This document shows, piece after piece, positions 33,112 to 41,549 of a DNA stretch of 64,000 nucleotides. The DNA lies in contig CBIHPP010000010.1 of assembly GCA_966212235.1 (NCBI GenBank), positions 62,001 to 126,000 of the forward strand, read 5' to 3'. A program made the position numbers and the translations under genes. This stretch comes from Niastella sp966212235. GTDB lineage: Bacteria > Bacteroidota > Bacteroidia > Chitinophagales > Chitinophagaceae. How positions within the stretch are numbered: the stretch's first letter is position 1; each line of letters begins with the position of its first letter. The notes beneath the pieces were generated by a model. That model saw nothing but the letters and a program-made list of their open reading frames with translations. It had not been told where the DNA came from and did not search any database.

Positions 33112-33920
33112 TTGTTAATGAAGAATACCGGCAATTTCTGGAATCTGTGAGGTTTGTATATGGATACGATTTTACCGAATACGCAGAAGCGTCTGTTATA
33201 AGAAGGATACGGGCGTTCATGGAAAATAATAAGATAGGCAGTTTGAATGACCTGGGCCGGATGGTGCTGAAAAATGAAGCCGATTTTGAGCATTTTATCC
33301 AGGAGATAACGGTGAACGTGACGGAAATGTTCCGTGATCCGGGTTTTTACAAAAGCCTGCGTAAAAATGTGATCAACCGGTTGGCAACGTATCCGTTTAT
33401 AAAAGTGTGGATTGCCGGTTGTTCCACCGGTGAAGAAGTGTATTCTATGGCGATCCTGTTTAGGGAAGAAGGTTTGCTGGAAAGAACGGTGATCTATGCC
33501 ACCGATATTAACCAGGATGCCTTGCAAAAGGCGCGGGAGGGCATTTCTCCCATCACCAATATGAAAAACTATACGGAAAACTATTTGAAAGCAGGTGGCA
33601 AAAACTCGTTTTCCGATTATTATAAAGCAAAGTACAATTCGGTTTTATGGGATAGATCGTTGCGGCAGAATATTGTTTTCTCGGTACATAACCTGGTCAT
33701 GGATAAATCGTTCAACGAGTTTCAATTGATCCTTTGCCGGAATGTGCTCATTTATTTCAACCAAAGCCTGCAAAGTAAGGTGATCACCCTGTTCTATGAA
33801 AGTTTGTGTCCGTTCGGATTTCTGTGTTTGGGCAATAAAGAATCATTGCTGTTTGCCGACAGGCGCAGCTGTTTTGAAGATATTGATAAAAAGGAAAAGA
33901 TTTTTATGAAGACAAAATAG
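33108..33920 (+). CDS. cheR: CheR-type protein-glutamate methyltransferase
   Basis: A 270-residue S-adenosylmethionine-dependent methyltransferase of the CheR family, which methylates glutamates of chemoreceptors. Landmarks are NVTEMFRD (70-77), the SAM-binding AGCSTGEE (103-110), ATDIN (131-135) and CRNVLIYF (210-217). The N-terminal helical domain is at about 1-60. No methyl-accepting chemotaxis protein is in the window, so the substrate may be a kinase or receptor elsewhere. In Bacteroidota, cheR/cheB pairs beside hybrid kinases are common. The start codon overlaps the preceding stop (ATGA), showing translational coupling. CheB follows after 12 nt. Confidence 0.92.
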   Translation: MIVNEEYRQFLESVRFVYGYDFTEYAEASVIRRIRAFMENNKIGSLNDLGRMVLKNEADFEHFIQEITVNVTEMFRDPGFYKSLRKNVINRLATYPFIKVWIAGCSTGEEVYSMAILFREEGLLERTVIYATDINQDALQKAREGISPITNMKNYTENYLKAGGKNSFSDYYKAKYNSVLWDRSLRQNIVFSVHNLVMDKSFNEFQLILCRNVLIYFNQSLQSKVITLFYESLCPFGFLCLGNKESLLFADRRSCFEDIDKKEKIFMKTK

Positions 33921-33932
33921 ACCTGTCAAAGT

Positions 33933-34511
33933 ATGGAGACAAAAAGAAAATATGATGCAATCGTTATAGGCGCTTCCGCAGGCGGGTTGCATGCATTGAT
34001 CTCCATTTTAACACCTTTACCGTCAAACTATCCTATACCTGTTATTGTGGTACAACACCGGGCAAAAGATGAACGGTCATTGCTGGAAGAAGTGATGCAG
34101 CACAAGTGTAATATTGGTATTAAACAGGCCGATGAAAAGGAAGCAATACAGCATGGCTTCGTTTACTTTGCACCACCCAATTACCATTTGTTGGTTGAAA
34201 GCAATGGTACATTTTCGTTAAGCTACGATGCCCCGGTTAACTATAGCCGGCCATCGATCGATGTATTGTTTGAAACGGCTGCAGATGTATATAAAAAAAG
34301 CCTTTTGGGCATTATACTTACCGGTGCCAATAAAGATGGCGCCGAGGGTATGAAAAAGATAAAAGCATTAGGTGGTACTACTATTGCGCAGCAACCCGCA
34401 ACAGCCGATTATCCGGAAATGCCGCAGGCTGCTATCAGTACCGGCGCCATACAACATATTTTAACGCCGGAAGCCATTGGCAGCTTTTTGCTGGATTGCA
34501 TAAAAAAATAA
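33933..34511 (+). CDS. cheB: CheB-type protein-glutamate methylesterase without receiver domain
   Basis: A 192-residue methylesterase domain with the CheB catalytic triad visible: S15 (IGASAGG), H42 (VVQHRAKDERS) and D135 (GANKDGAEGM). It lacks the N-terminal receiver of enteric CheB, so its activity is not controlled by its own phosphorylation. Some stand-alone receiver in the operon may do this instead (inference). It is paired with CheR 12 nt upstream and followed closely by a kinase gene. Together they could reversibly methylate a sensor, possibly one of the large kinases encoded here. Confidence 0.92.
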   Translation: METKRKYDAIVIGASAGGLHALISILTPLPSNYPIPVIVVQHRAKDERSLLEEVMQHKCNIGIKQADEKEAIQHGFVYFAPPNYHLLVESNGTFSLSYDAPVNYSRPSIDVLFETAADVYKKSLLGIILTGANKDGAEGMKKIKALGGTTIAQQPATADYPEMPQAAISTGAIQHILTPEAIGSFLLDCIKK

Positions 34512-34520
34512 ACCGTGTAT

Positions 34521-36020
34521 ATGGTGAAAGAGCCGAAGGATCATATTTTAATTGTGGACGATAAGGTAAATAATATTTATGCGCTGGAACAGATCCTGGG
34601 CCAGCCAGGTCGTAATTTAATCAGTGTCACCAATGGAAACGAAGCATTAAAAGTGGCGTTGAACCAGGAAATTGACCTGATCATACTCGATGTACAGATG
34701 CCTGGAATGGATGGATTTGAAGTGGCGCAGATCCTGAAGTCGAACAAGCGAACCTGCGAAACCCCGATCATTTTTGTAACAGCCGAATTAAAAGATCACA
34801 AATTTGTAATGAAGGGGTTTGAAGAAGGCGCCATCGATTATCTGTACAAGCCAATCAATCCCGACATTATCGAGGCCAAGGTGTCTGTGCTATTGCAATT
34901 GCACCGCCAGCAACGGGAACTGATGGAGAAAAACCAGGCGTTGGAGAATTATGCGTTGCTTATCAACAATTCGGCTGACCTAATTTGCATTATAAACGGT
35001 TTTTCATTACGATTCGAAGAAGTAAATGACGCCGTACATTCCCTCCTGGGTTATACCGTGAGTGAAATGAAAGGCACTTCGTTTCTGGATTATTTATCTG
35101 AAGAAGACCAGCCTAAAATAAAGCAACTCAGCAAAGAATACCGCCCCATATTTTCTTTTGAGGCTTTAATAGTTACCAAAAGCGGGGAGCCCCGCTATTT
35201 CAGCTGGAACATCGTGCATAAGCATAATTTATGGTTTGCCAATGGCCGCGATATAACCCGGCAGAAAATGGCAGACTTCGAAATAAATAAGCTGAATATA
35301 AACCTGGAAAGGAACATCGCCCAGTTGCAATTGACCAATAAGGAACTGGAATCATTTTCCTATTCTGTGTCGCACGACCTGCGGGCGCCGTTGCGCAGCA
35401 TCAATGGCTATGCGCAAATGATACAGGACGATCATGCCCATGAATTTAATGATGAAGCCAAACGCATGTTGAATGTGATCAGGAACAACGCCAAAAAAAT
35501 GGGTGTGCTCATCGATGACCTGCTGGCGTTTTCCCGAATGGGCCGAAAAGAAATTGCGCGGTTGCTCATCAACTTCAACAAGCTGGTGGAACCCATTGTT
35601 GTGGAAATGAAAAATAGCGCACCCGCCAGTATGCGCATCACCGTGCACCCATTGCACAATACAGAGGGCGATCCTGCGCTGCTGGCACAGGTATACATTA
35701 ACCTTATTTCCAATGCCATAAAATATTCCTCAAAGAAAGAAACGCCTGAAGTAGAAATAGGATCAGAGGAAAAAGAAGATGAATATGTGTATTATGTAAA
35801 AGACCACGGGGCCGGTTTTGATATGAAGTATGCCCATAAATTATTCGGCGTATTTCAACGATTGCATGGTAATGAAGAATTTGAAGGTACAGGCGTTGGA
35901 TTGGCTATTGTTCAGCGGATCGTAGTGAAGCATGGCGGCAAAGTGTGGGCTGAAGGAAAGCTTGATGAAGGCGCTACTTTTTATTTTTCGTTACCTAAAA
36001 TTAATAACCTTCCTATATGA
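34521..36020 (+). CDS. Soluble REC-PAS-HisKA-HATPase histidine kinase
   Basis: A 499-residue cytoplasmic kinase. An N-terminal receiver (1-125, phosphoacceptor D57 in IILDVQMPGMDG) is followed by a PAS-like domain (about 145-250). A coiled linker leads to HisKA with H285 (YSVSHDLRAPLRSINGYAQM) and HATPase (LISNAIKYSS, GVFQRLHG, GTGVGLAIV). The kinase core is of the bacteriophytochrome type, although no chromophore domain is present. The receiver-first order makes it a target for phosphorelay from upstream kinases. I chose ATG 34521 over GTG 34515. The next gene, an Rcp1-like receiver, overlaps its stop by 4 nt and is the likely partner. Confidence 0.92.
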   Translation: MVKEPKDHILIVDDKVNNIYALEQILGQPGRNLISVTNGNEALKVALNQEIDLIILDVQMPGMDGFEVAQILKSNKRTCETPIIFVTAELKDHKFVMKGFEEGAIDYLYKPINPDIIEAKVSVLLQLHRQQRELMEKNQALENYALLINNSADLICIINGFSLRFEEVNDAVHSLLGYTVSEMKGTSFLDYLSEEDQPKIKQLSKEYRPIFSFEALIVTKSGEPRYFSWNIVHKHNLWFANGRDITRQKMADFEINKLNINLERNIAQLQLTNKELESFSYSVSHDLRAPLRSINGYAQMIQDDHAHEFNDEAKRMLNVIRNNAKKMGVLIDDLLAFSRMGRKEIARLLINFNKLVEPIVVEMKNSAPASMRITVHPLHNTEGDPALLAQVYINLISNAIKYSSKKETPEVEIGSEEKEDEYVYYVKDHGAGFDMKYAHKLFGVFQRLHGNEEFEGTGVGLAIVQRIVVKHGGKVWAEGKLDEGATFYFSLPKINNLPI

Positions 36021-36472
36021 GTGAACATTTCAGCAATGGTAAAATTGATATCATTCTTTGTGAAGACAATGGGAATGATGCGGAGCTAACCATTCGCGCC
36101 TTATCAAAACAAGGCCTTGCCAAATCGCTAATTCATTTGAAAGATGGCGAAGAATTGCTGCACTACATATATTGTACAGGTGTTTATGCCGCACGGAATG
36201 CCAATGAATTGCCGAGGTTGATCATTCTGGACCTGAAAATGCCAAAGGTCGACGGATTGGAAGTGATCCGAAAACTGAAGTCAGACAAACGTACCAGCAT
36301 GATCCCTGTAGTATTGCTTTCCTCATCAAAAGAAGATAAAGATATAAGGGAAAGCTATAGGCTGGGGGTGAACAGCTATATCGTAAAACCCGTAGAATTT
36401 GAAGGATATGTAAAGGTTGTTAGTACGATGGGCCTTTACTGGTTAATATTAAATCAACCCTATCAATCGTAA
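36017..36472 (+). CDS. Rcp1-like single-domain response regulator
   Basis: A 151-residue receiver of the phytochrome-partner (Rcp1) type: an acidic ED at residues 16-17, phosphoacceptor D72 in LIILDLKMPKVDG and the typical insertion YIYCTGVYAARNANELPRL before it. The TSMIPVVLLSSSKEDKDI and VNSYIVKPVEF segments complete the fold. It starts within the stop of the preceding phytochrome-type kinase (4-nt overlap), the usual pairing for this family. No output domain is present. Confidence 0.92.
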   Translation: MSEHFSNGKIDIILCEDNGNDAELTIRALSKQGLAKSLIHLKDGEELLHYIYCTGVYAARNANELPRLIILDLKMPKVDGLEVIRKLKSDKRTSMIPVVLLSSSKEDKDIRESYRLGVNSYIVKPVEFEGYVKVVSTMGLYWLILNQPYQS

Positions 36473-36475
36473 ATT

Positions 36476-37951
36476 ATGACTACTGTAAAAAGTATTAAAG
36501 TGCTGATCCTCGAACACGATGAAAACGATCTTGAATTACTGTTGTATGAGTTAAAGAAAGGCAAACTGGACCTTGTTCCGAAGATTGTTGCAACAAAAGA
36601 ACAGTTCAGCAATGCATTGACTGATTATTGTCCTGACATCATTTTGTCCGACTATTCTCTCCCGGGATTTGATGGGGTTACTGCATTTAACATCAAACAG
36701 GAGATCTGTCCTGAAGTGCCGTTCATTATTGTATCAGGTACCATCGGGGAAGAAAATGCGGTGGAGCTGATTAAAAACGGAGTGACTGACTATGCATTGA
36801 AAGATAAATTGTTTACCGTAATACCCAAAATAAGGCGGGCCATTAAAGAAACCAGCGAACGGTACGAAAAAGCGATGGCAGAACAAAACCTGCGCAAAAG
36901 CGAACGGCAGTTGGCCGAGGCCCAGATCATTTCCAAAATAGGCAGTTGGGAGATAGGTGAGCAAGGCGAGCTCATAGCCTGCTCCGATGAGTTGTATCGC
37001 ATTCTGGATATGGATATCAATACGCACCTGTCGTATGAAATATTTGTAGGGTTTGTGCACCCTGATGATAAGGCCATCGTGTTAAAGGCGCAGGAACTGG
37101 CTATTGAAACAGGAACATTTGACCCGGTAAAATTTCGCATCATAAGCAATTTGGGCGTAGTAAAGCATATTGAAGGCAGAGGTTCTCAACGCCGGGATGC
37201 TACAGGTATAAGTTTTTTTGGAACGTGTCAGGATATAACAGAAAAAGTGAAAGCAGAGCAACAACTGGTGGAATATTCAGAACAGATTGCCAAAGAACGG
37301 GTAGAACATCAGCGCAAACTGGTTCGCGCTTCCATTGAAAGCCAGGAACGGGAACGGGCGGAAATTGGCCGGGAATTACACGATAACATCAACCAGATAT
37401 TAGCGGTTACAAAGGCTTACATAGAAGCCTCCCTGCAGGAAATAGATATGCAGGAAGAATTGATACAGCGTAGTGTAAAGAACCTGCAATTGGCCATCAA
37501 TGAGATCAGGAAGATCTCAAAATCACTGGTACCGCCGGTCATGGATAAAAACGGACTGGTAGATTCAGTGCAGGACCTGATAGAAAATATACAACTGGTA
37601 AATCCTTTTTCGATCAATTTCCTGTACGAAAATGAAGAGCTCAGGAATGTAAGTCCGCAGCAACAACTGGCGCTATACCGCATCGTTCAGGAGCAATTCA
37701 ATAACATTATAAAACATGCGCAGGCCCACAACGTGTCTATCGGGCTTTCGGAGAATAATGATTTCATTGACCTGTGGATCCAGGACGATGGTAAAGGTTT
37801 TGATCCTAAGGAAAGAAGAAAAGGAGTGGGGCTAAGTAATATACTCAGCCGCATCGAGCTGTTCGACGGCAAACTGGAGGTGATATCATCTAAAGGGCAT
37901 GGTTGCATGTTAAAAATTCATGTGCCCAAAGAGAGTAAGGAGTTGGCGTAG
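36476..37951 (+). CDS. Soluble REC-PAS-HisKA_3 histidine kinase
   Basis: A 491-residue cytoplasmic kinase and last gene of the operon. A receiver (about 5-125, D59 in ILSDYSLPGFDG) is followed by a PAS domain (about 150-260, ending FGTCQDITEKVKAE) and a coiled coil. HisKA_3 has H302 in EIGRELHDNINQ, and HATPase closes the protein (NNIIKHAQAHN, DDGKGFDP, GVGLSNILSR). It begins 3 nt after the Rcp1-like gene. HisKA_3 kinases normally phosphorylate NarL-type regulators; none lies next to it here, so the partner is encoded elsewhere or is the Rcp1-like receiver. A terminator follows at 37999-38033. Confidence 0.92.
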   Translation: MTTVKSIKVLILEHDENDLELLLYELKKGKLDLVPKIVATKEQFSNALTDYCPDIILSDYSLPGFDGVTAFNIKQEICPEVPFIIVSGTIGEENAVELIKNGVTDYALKDKLFTVIPKIRRAIKETSERYEKAMAEQNLRKSERQLAEAQIISKIGSWEIGEQGELIACSDELYRILDMDINTHLSYEIFVGFVHPDDKAIVLKAQELAIETGTFDPVKFRIISNLGVVKHIEGRGSQRRDATGISFFGTCQDITEKVKAEQQLVEYSEQIAKERVEHQRKLVRASIESQERERAEIGRELHDNINQILAVTKAYIEASLQEIDMQEELIQRSVKNLQLAINEIRKISKSLVPPVMDKNGLVDSVQDLIENIQLVNPFSINFLYENEELRNVSPQQQLALYRIVQEQFNNIIKHAQAHNVSIGLSENNDFIDLWIQDDGKGFDPKERRKGVGLSNILSRIELFDGKLEVISSKGHGCMLKIHVPKESKELA

Positions 37952-37998
37952 GGATTGCTGATTGAGCGAATTAGAGATTTTGTGATTTAAACACATAA

Positions 37999-38033
37999 TG
38001 AGCCGGTTTTCCCCATGGGATTGACCGGCTTTT
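37999..38033 (+). terminator. Rho-independent terminator of the signalling operon
   Basis: AGCCGGT (37999-38005) and ACCGGCT (38022-38028) form a 7-bp stem with a 16-nt loop that includes a CCCATGGG palindrome. TTTTTGCTTTT follows. It lies about 50 nt after the last kinase gene. Confidence 0.8.
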
Positions 38034-38157
38034 TGCTTTTAATATTATTTTGTAATTTCATTGTTATTCCTCACTGAATATATCCCTCACTGTTAAAGAC
38101 TGCATATAATTAGCGTAAAGAAAGAGCTACTTTCTTACACCAAAAACCGAATCAGTT

Positions 38158-38475
38158 ATGAAAAAAATGATCGCCATTTTCACGCTCGTATGCGCTTTTT
38201 CTGCGGCTTCTGCAAAGTTCGATGCTAAAACAAACGCTTTTGTTCAACCTTTTAGCCAGTCTTATGCCCTGACAGATGAATATATGTGGTTTTGGGATAT
38301 CGACCTCACCAACCCAACCGGAGCTTATTGTGATATTTGGACTGAAATTACCTGGTTACATAACACGTTTCCTGGTTACTCATTTTCGCATATTCCTTAC
38401 GGCGGATTAACTGAATTTGAATTTGGTTATAGGCCTTGGTATTATGTTACTATTTATAGTAACTTGAACAGGTAA
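38158..38475 (+). CDS. Small secreted protein of unknown family, paralogue 1
   Basis: A 105-residue precursor with a clear signal peptide (MKKMIAIFTLVCAFSAASA) and a mature part of about 86 residues. I know no family for it. The mature protein is rich in aromatic residues and contains AKTNAFVQPFSQSYALT, a CDIW motif and FPGYSFSH, and ends TIYSNLNR. The gene at 39780-40100 encodes a protein about 70% identical by direct comparison. Both have the leader AAAAACCGARTCAGTT directly before the ATG, so the duplication includes 5' sequence. An alpha/beta hydrolase gene on the other strand separates them. Export to periplasm or medium is clear; role is unknown. Confidence 0.75.
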   Translation: MKKMIAIFTLVCAFSAASAKFDAKTNAFVQPFSQSYALTDEYMWFWDIDLTNPTGAYCDIWTEITWLHNTFPGYSFSHIPYGGLTEFEFGYRPWYYVTIYSNLNR

Positions 38476-38534
38476 AATAAGTAACTCTTCATTCGTAACC
38501 GTCATATTAACTTATATTTGAATCAATCCGGTTG

Positions 38535-38570
38535 TAGCCTGATTCCCGATGGGAGTCAGGCTATTTTATT
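38535..38570. terminator. Bidirectional terminator between convergent genes
   Basis: TAGCCTGA (38535-38542) and TCAGGCTA (38556-38563) form an 8-bp stem with an inner TCCC-GGGA pair. TTTTATTT follows on the plus strand. It reaches the last codon of the minus-strand hydrolase, so it mainly serves the plus-strand small gene and perhaps both. Confidence 0.75.
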
Positions 38571-39252
38571 TCAAAAACTCTTTTATCAACTGCGTAAAAA
38601 GCGACATATTCACCTGCTCAAAAGCATGAGGTGTACCAGGCAATACCCCGTATTGCGCATTGGGTAATTGTTTATAAACCGCTACAGTCTCCTCGAGTGT
38701 TACCATTTTATCGCGATCTCCCAATAACAACAGGCAGGGTGTATTAATACTTGCATAATCTTCTAATTGCAGTGTGTTGTTATTTCCCAGGTTGGTTAGT
38801 AGTTGACTGGTTTTATCGAGTAAAGTCAACCAGTCATTTGGCGCATGGCGTTGTTGTAATTGCGCAGCAAAAGCTGGCACTTTCTCCTGGATGGTTTTGC
38901 CATCGAGCATTTTTACTTCCCGCGCGGCTGTTTTTTCATCCCAATGAAACTTGGTGGCAAGCGTGATCAGTTTATTGATCTTTTCCGGTTGTTGTTTGGC
39001 CAGGTGCATGGCCGCATACCCACCCATGCTATATCCGAAAATATTCGCATGTGTTATGTTTGCTTCCTGCATGTACGCTGCGATCTGTTCACTAAAAAAT
39101 GGAATAGAAATTGGTATATCGGTGAACGGTCGTCCACCATGACCGCTGAAATTGAATGAATGCACCTGAAAACTATTTTCCAAAGCCCTTTCCAACGGCT
39201 GCAATTGGTCCTTACTGCCTAATGCGCCATGTAATAGTATGATATGTTGCAT
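38566..39252 (-). CDS. Alpha/beta hydrolase
   Basis: A 228-residue cytoplasmic alpha/beta hydrolase. LLHGALGS (6-13) gives the oxyanion-hole HG, GYSMGG (73-78) the nucleophile elbow with S75, D179 or D181 (LLGDRDKMV) the acid and H209 (GTPHAFE) the base. The compact length and cap resemble 2-succinyl-6-hydroxy-2,4-cyclohexadiene-carboxylate synthase or carboxylesterase-like enzymes (MenH/BioH class), but no pathway partners are nearby. It lies between two paralogous small secreted protein genes on the opposite strand; no functional link is evident. Confidence 0.85.
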   Translation of the reverse strand: MQHIILLHGALGSKDQLQPLERALENSFQVHSFNFSGHGGRPFTDIPISIPFFSEQIAAYMQEANITHANIFGYSMGGYAAMHLAKQQPEKINKLITLATKFHWDEKTAAREVKMLDGKTIQEKVPAFAAQLQQRHAPNDWLTLLDKTSQLLTNLGNNNTLQLEDYASINTPCLLLLGDRDKMVTLEETVAVYKQLPNAQYGVLPGTPHAFEQVNMSLFTQLIKEFLK

Positions 39253-39779
39253 GCGTAGTTATTATAATTTTCAAATATAAAAAATCAATCACAAGTATAA
39301 ACACATAAGACTAACATATGATAAAGAAAAGCATGTAGTCCAGCTCTATTCATTAATAACTATTACTCAAGATGTTTTATGTTGCAGTTTCTTTTCATGT
39401 GCGAACACTAATTTCCAAATTCTTTTGTCAAATTTATTAGTGCGTTGTTTAATATATAAGGGGATTCTTTGTGGGATTGATTATTCGTTACAAACAGATG
39501 CGCTAACCTAAGTTTATTGTAACATGTACCAATAGGTGAGTAGCCTATATTACACTTCTGTTTCATGTATATATCCCTGTAAGTATTGAAATATAATCTG
39601 CATTGCTATATGTAATGCGTTGCTTTTTGCCCAATTGCCGGCTTAAAAGGTGTTCCCGTTGCCCCATTATTGAGGTTGGATTGCTTGCTGCAATCAAAAT
39701 AAATGCTGTAACTGCGTTGATTCAATGCTGTTTGGATGAATTATGTGTATTATTTTTCACCATAAAAACCGAGTCAGTT
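39253..39779. other. AT-rich intergenic region
   Basis: About 530 nt between the hydrolase start and small paralogue 2. It is AT-rich and must hold the promoters of both divergent genes. A plus-strand frame from 39603 is only an upstream extension of the paralogue. The last 25 nt match the leader of paralogue 1. I see no repeats or further genes. Confidence 0.6.
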
Positions 39780-40100
39780 ATGAAAAAGATGATCGCCATC
39801 TGCGTTTTAGCATGTACGTTTTCAGTTGCCAACGCTAATATTAATGCAAAAACAAATGCGTTCGTTCAGCCTTTTAACCAATCTTATGCCCTGACTGCAG
39901 ACTATTTATGGTTTACTGACATTGACCTCACGGACCCAACCGGATCTTTTTGTGACATCTGGTATGAAATTGACAGGTTACATGATTGTTTTCCTGGTTA
40001 CTCATTCTCGCATGTTGCCTACTCAGGATTAACTGAATTTGAATTTGGTATTGCGCTCCCCTGGTATTTTGCTACCATTTATAGCAACATGAACCGGTAA
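39780..40100 (+). CDS. Small secreted protein of unknown family, paralogue 2
   Basis: A 106-residue precursor with signal peptide MKKMIAICVLACTFSVANA and a mature part matching paralogue 1 (38158-38475) along its whole length with one 1-residue gap. Conserved blocks are AKTNAFVQPF, QSYALT, DIDLT, CDIW, FPGYSFSH, GLTEFEFG and TIYSN. It has one extra cysteine (LHDCFPG), so an internal disulfide with CDIW is possible here but not in paralogue 1. I chose the ATG at 39780 because it gives the same signal peptide as the paralogue; the longer frame from 39603 is not conserved. It ends 11 nt before the convergent SusD gene stop. Function unknown. Confidence 0.75.
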   Translation: MKKMIAICVLACTFSVANANINAKTNAFVQPFNQSYALTADYLWFTDIDLTDPTGSFCDIWYEIDRLHDCFPGYSFSHVAYSGLTEFEFGIALPWYFATIYSNMNR

Positions 40101-40111
40101 CGGGTGACTTA

Positions 40112-41539
40112 TCAGTTGTAACCGGGGTTTTGAGTCAATGCGTGATTTTGTATTCTCTCATCATCCGGTATCGGCCAAAGGGCAGCCGTGGTCTTCCAGG
40201 TATCAGGTCGCAAAGCGTACATGATTTCGTCTATTCGCTTTTTGCCATCTAATGTACGCGCCGGCCATCGTTTCAAATCAAACCAGCGATGGCCCCATTC
40301 TGCGAATAGCTCAATACGCCGTTCCTGTTCTACGGCAGCCAGCACCTGGCTTTGCGTGGTAATAGTATTCAGATCTGGTAACCCCGCTCTTTTCCGGATC
40401 GTATTCAAATCGCTGACCGCTTCGGGCAGTTGATTTAACCTGGCACGGGCCTCCGCACGTATACAATATTGTTCTGCCAACCGCAATACCATATTGTATT
40501 CTTCCCGCGGGGTGCCCGTGTTTAGTTTGTATTTATACGGTGAGTTGTATTGTTTTCCACCAACGATTACTGATCTTATCCATGACTTGCGCAGATCAGC
40601 CGGTTCCATATATTTCAGGATGGAATCGCTGAGGATGAAAGCCGGTCTTCCATTTGGGTTCACAGGAACAAACATGCTTCCTTCTGCCGTATTGTAAGCA
40701 TTACTTACAGGCATAAATTGCAGAATGGCTTCTCTGCTGTTATAGCGGAAGGTTTGCTGTAAATTAGTCTCCAACTGGTATATGCCGGATTCGATCACTT
40801 CTGTTGCTGCAGCATCCGCATTGGCCCATTCTCCGAGGTACAAATAAATTCTCGCCAGGAGTGCCTTTACAGCCAACCTGTTTACCCGTACCCGGGCGGC
40901 AGGGTAGTCAGGGGTAGTAACATAGGCGTTCGTTAACAGGTTTTGTGCCTCCTGAAGGTCTGCTGTCATTTGATCATACACTTCGTCGATGGGTGTTCTG
41001 GGTATGCTGGCGCTTTTTGTATAATCGGTGGTTAACACCAACGGAACATCGCCATACAAATTCACCAGGTAGAAATAGGTAAAGGCCCTCAGGAAATAGG
41101 CTTCGCCCAACAACTGGTCGCGCAAAGCAGGCGTTATGGAATTTTTACCGGTAAGTCCTACTACCAGGTCGTTACACTGGTAAATATAAAAATAGGAGTT
41201 GGTCCATGTTTGCCATACGACTTTGTTATCAATAGCCAGGTTATTTATAAGGAACGGTTGATCATCGGCTAATACAGTACTACGATTTAAATCATCGGTT
41301 GAAAGCCCGGGATAACGGCTCATAAAGCCATTATGTGGGCCAAAGGATTCCATTATTTTATAATAAATACCGATCAGGGCCGCTTGCGCCAATGAGTCAC
41401 TGGCATATACCTGCGAGGTGATCACTTTGTTTTCGGGCGACCCTGCATCCAGTAATTTATTACAACCTGTAAGCAGGGGCAACCCCAAAACGAATGACAT
41501 TAAAAGAGTCCATTTGTAAAATAACCGGAATAGATGCAT
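40112..41539 (-). CDS. SusD/RagB-like outer-membrane lipoprotein
   Basis: A 475-residue surface lipoprotein that binds nutrient and closes its SusC partner. The signal peptide ends in a lipobox (LPLLTGC, Cys26 as the lipid-anchored residue). TPR-like helices of the SusD fold follow (LLGEAYFLRAFTYFYLVNLYGDVPLV is the classic block, about 140-165). The C-terminal ELFAEWGHRWFDLKRWP segment is the typical RagB end. It starts 10 nt after the SusC stop and is co-transcribed with it. No glycan-degrading enzyme lies beside the pair, so the substrate cannot be named. Confidence 0.94.
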   Translation of the reverse strand: MHLFRLFYKWTLLMSFVLGLPLLTGCNKLLDAGSPENKVITSQVYASDSLAQAALIGIYYKIMESFGPHNGFMSRYPGLSTDDLNRSTVLADDQPFLINNLAIDNKVVWQTWTNSYFYIYQCNDLVVGLTGKNSITPALRDQLLGEAYFLRAFTYFYLVNLYGDVPLVLTTDYTKSASIPRTPIDEVYDQMTADLQEAQNLLTNAYVTTPDYPAARVRVNRLAVKALLARIYLYLGEWANADAAATEVIESGIYQLETNLQQTFRYNSREAILQFMPVSNAYNTAEGSMFVPVNPNGRPAFILSDSILKYMEPADLRKSWIRSVIVGGKQYNSPYKYKLNTGTPREEYNMVLRLAEQYCIRAEARARLNQLPEAVSDLNTIRKRAGLPDLNTITTQSQVLAAVEQERRIELFAEWGHRWFDLKRWPARTLDGKKRIDEIMYALRPDTWKTTAALWPIPDDERIQNHALTQNPGYN

Positions 41540-41549
41540 GCTTTACAAT

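Noticed and set aside
28643..37951. A canonical chemotaxis operon
   Set aside because: CheR and CheB are present but there is no MCP, CheA, CheW or motility gene; the cluster is better described as a phosphorelay with a methylation pair.
39603..39779. N-terminal extension of small secreted paralogue 2
   Set aside because: Alignment with paralogue 1 places the signal-peptide start at 39780; the extension has no counterpart.
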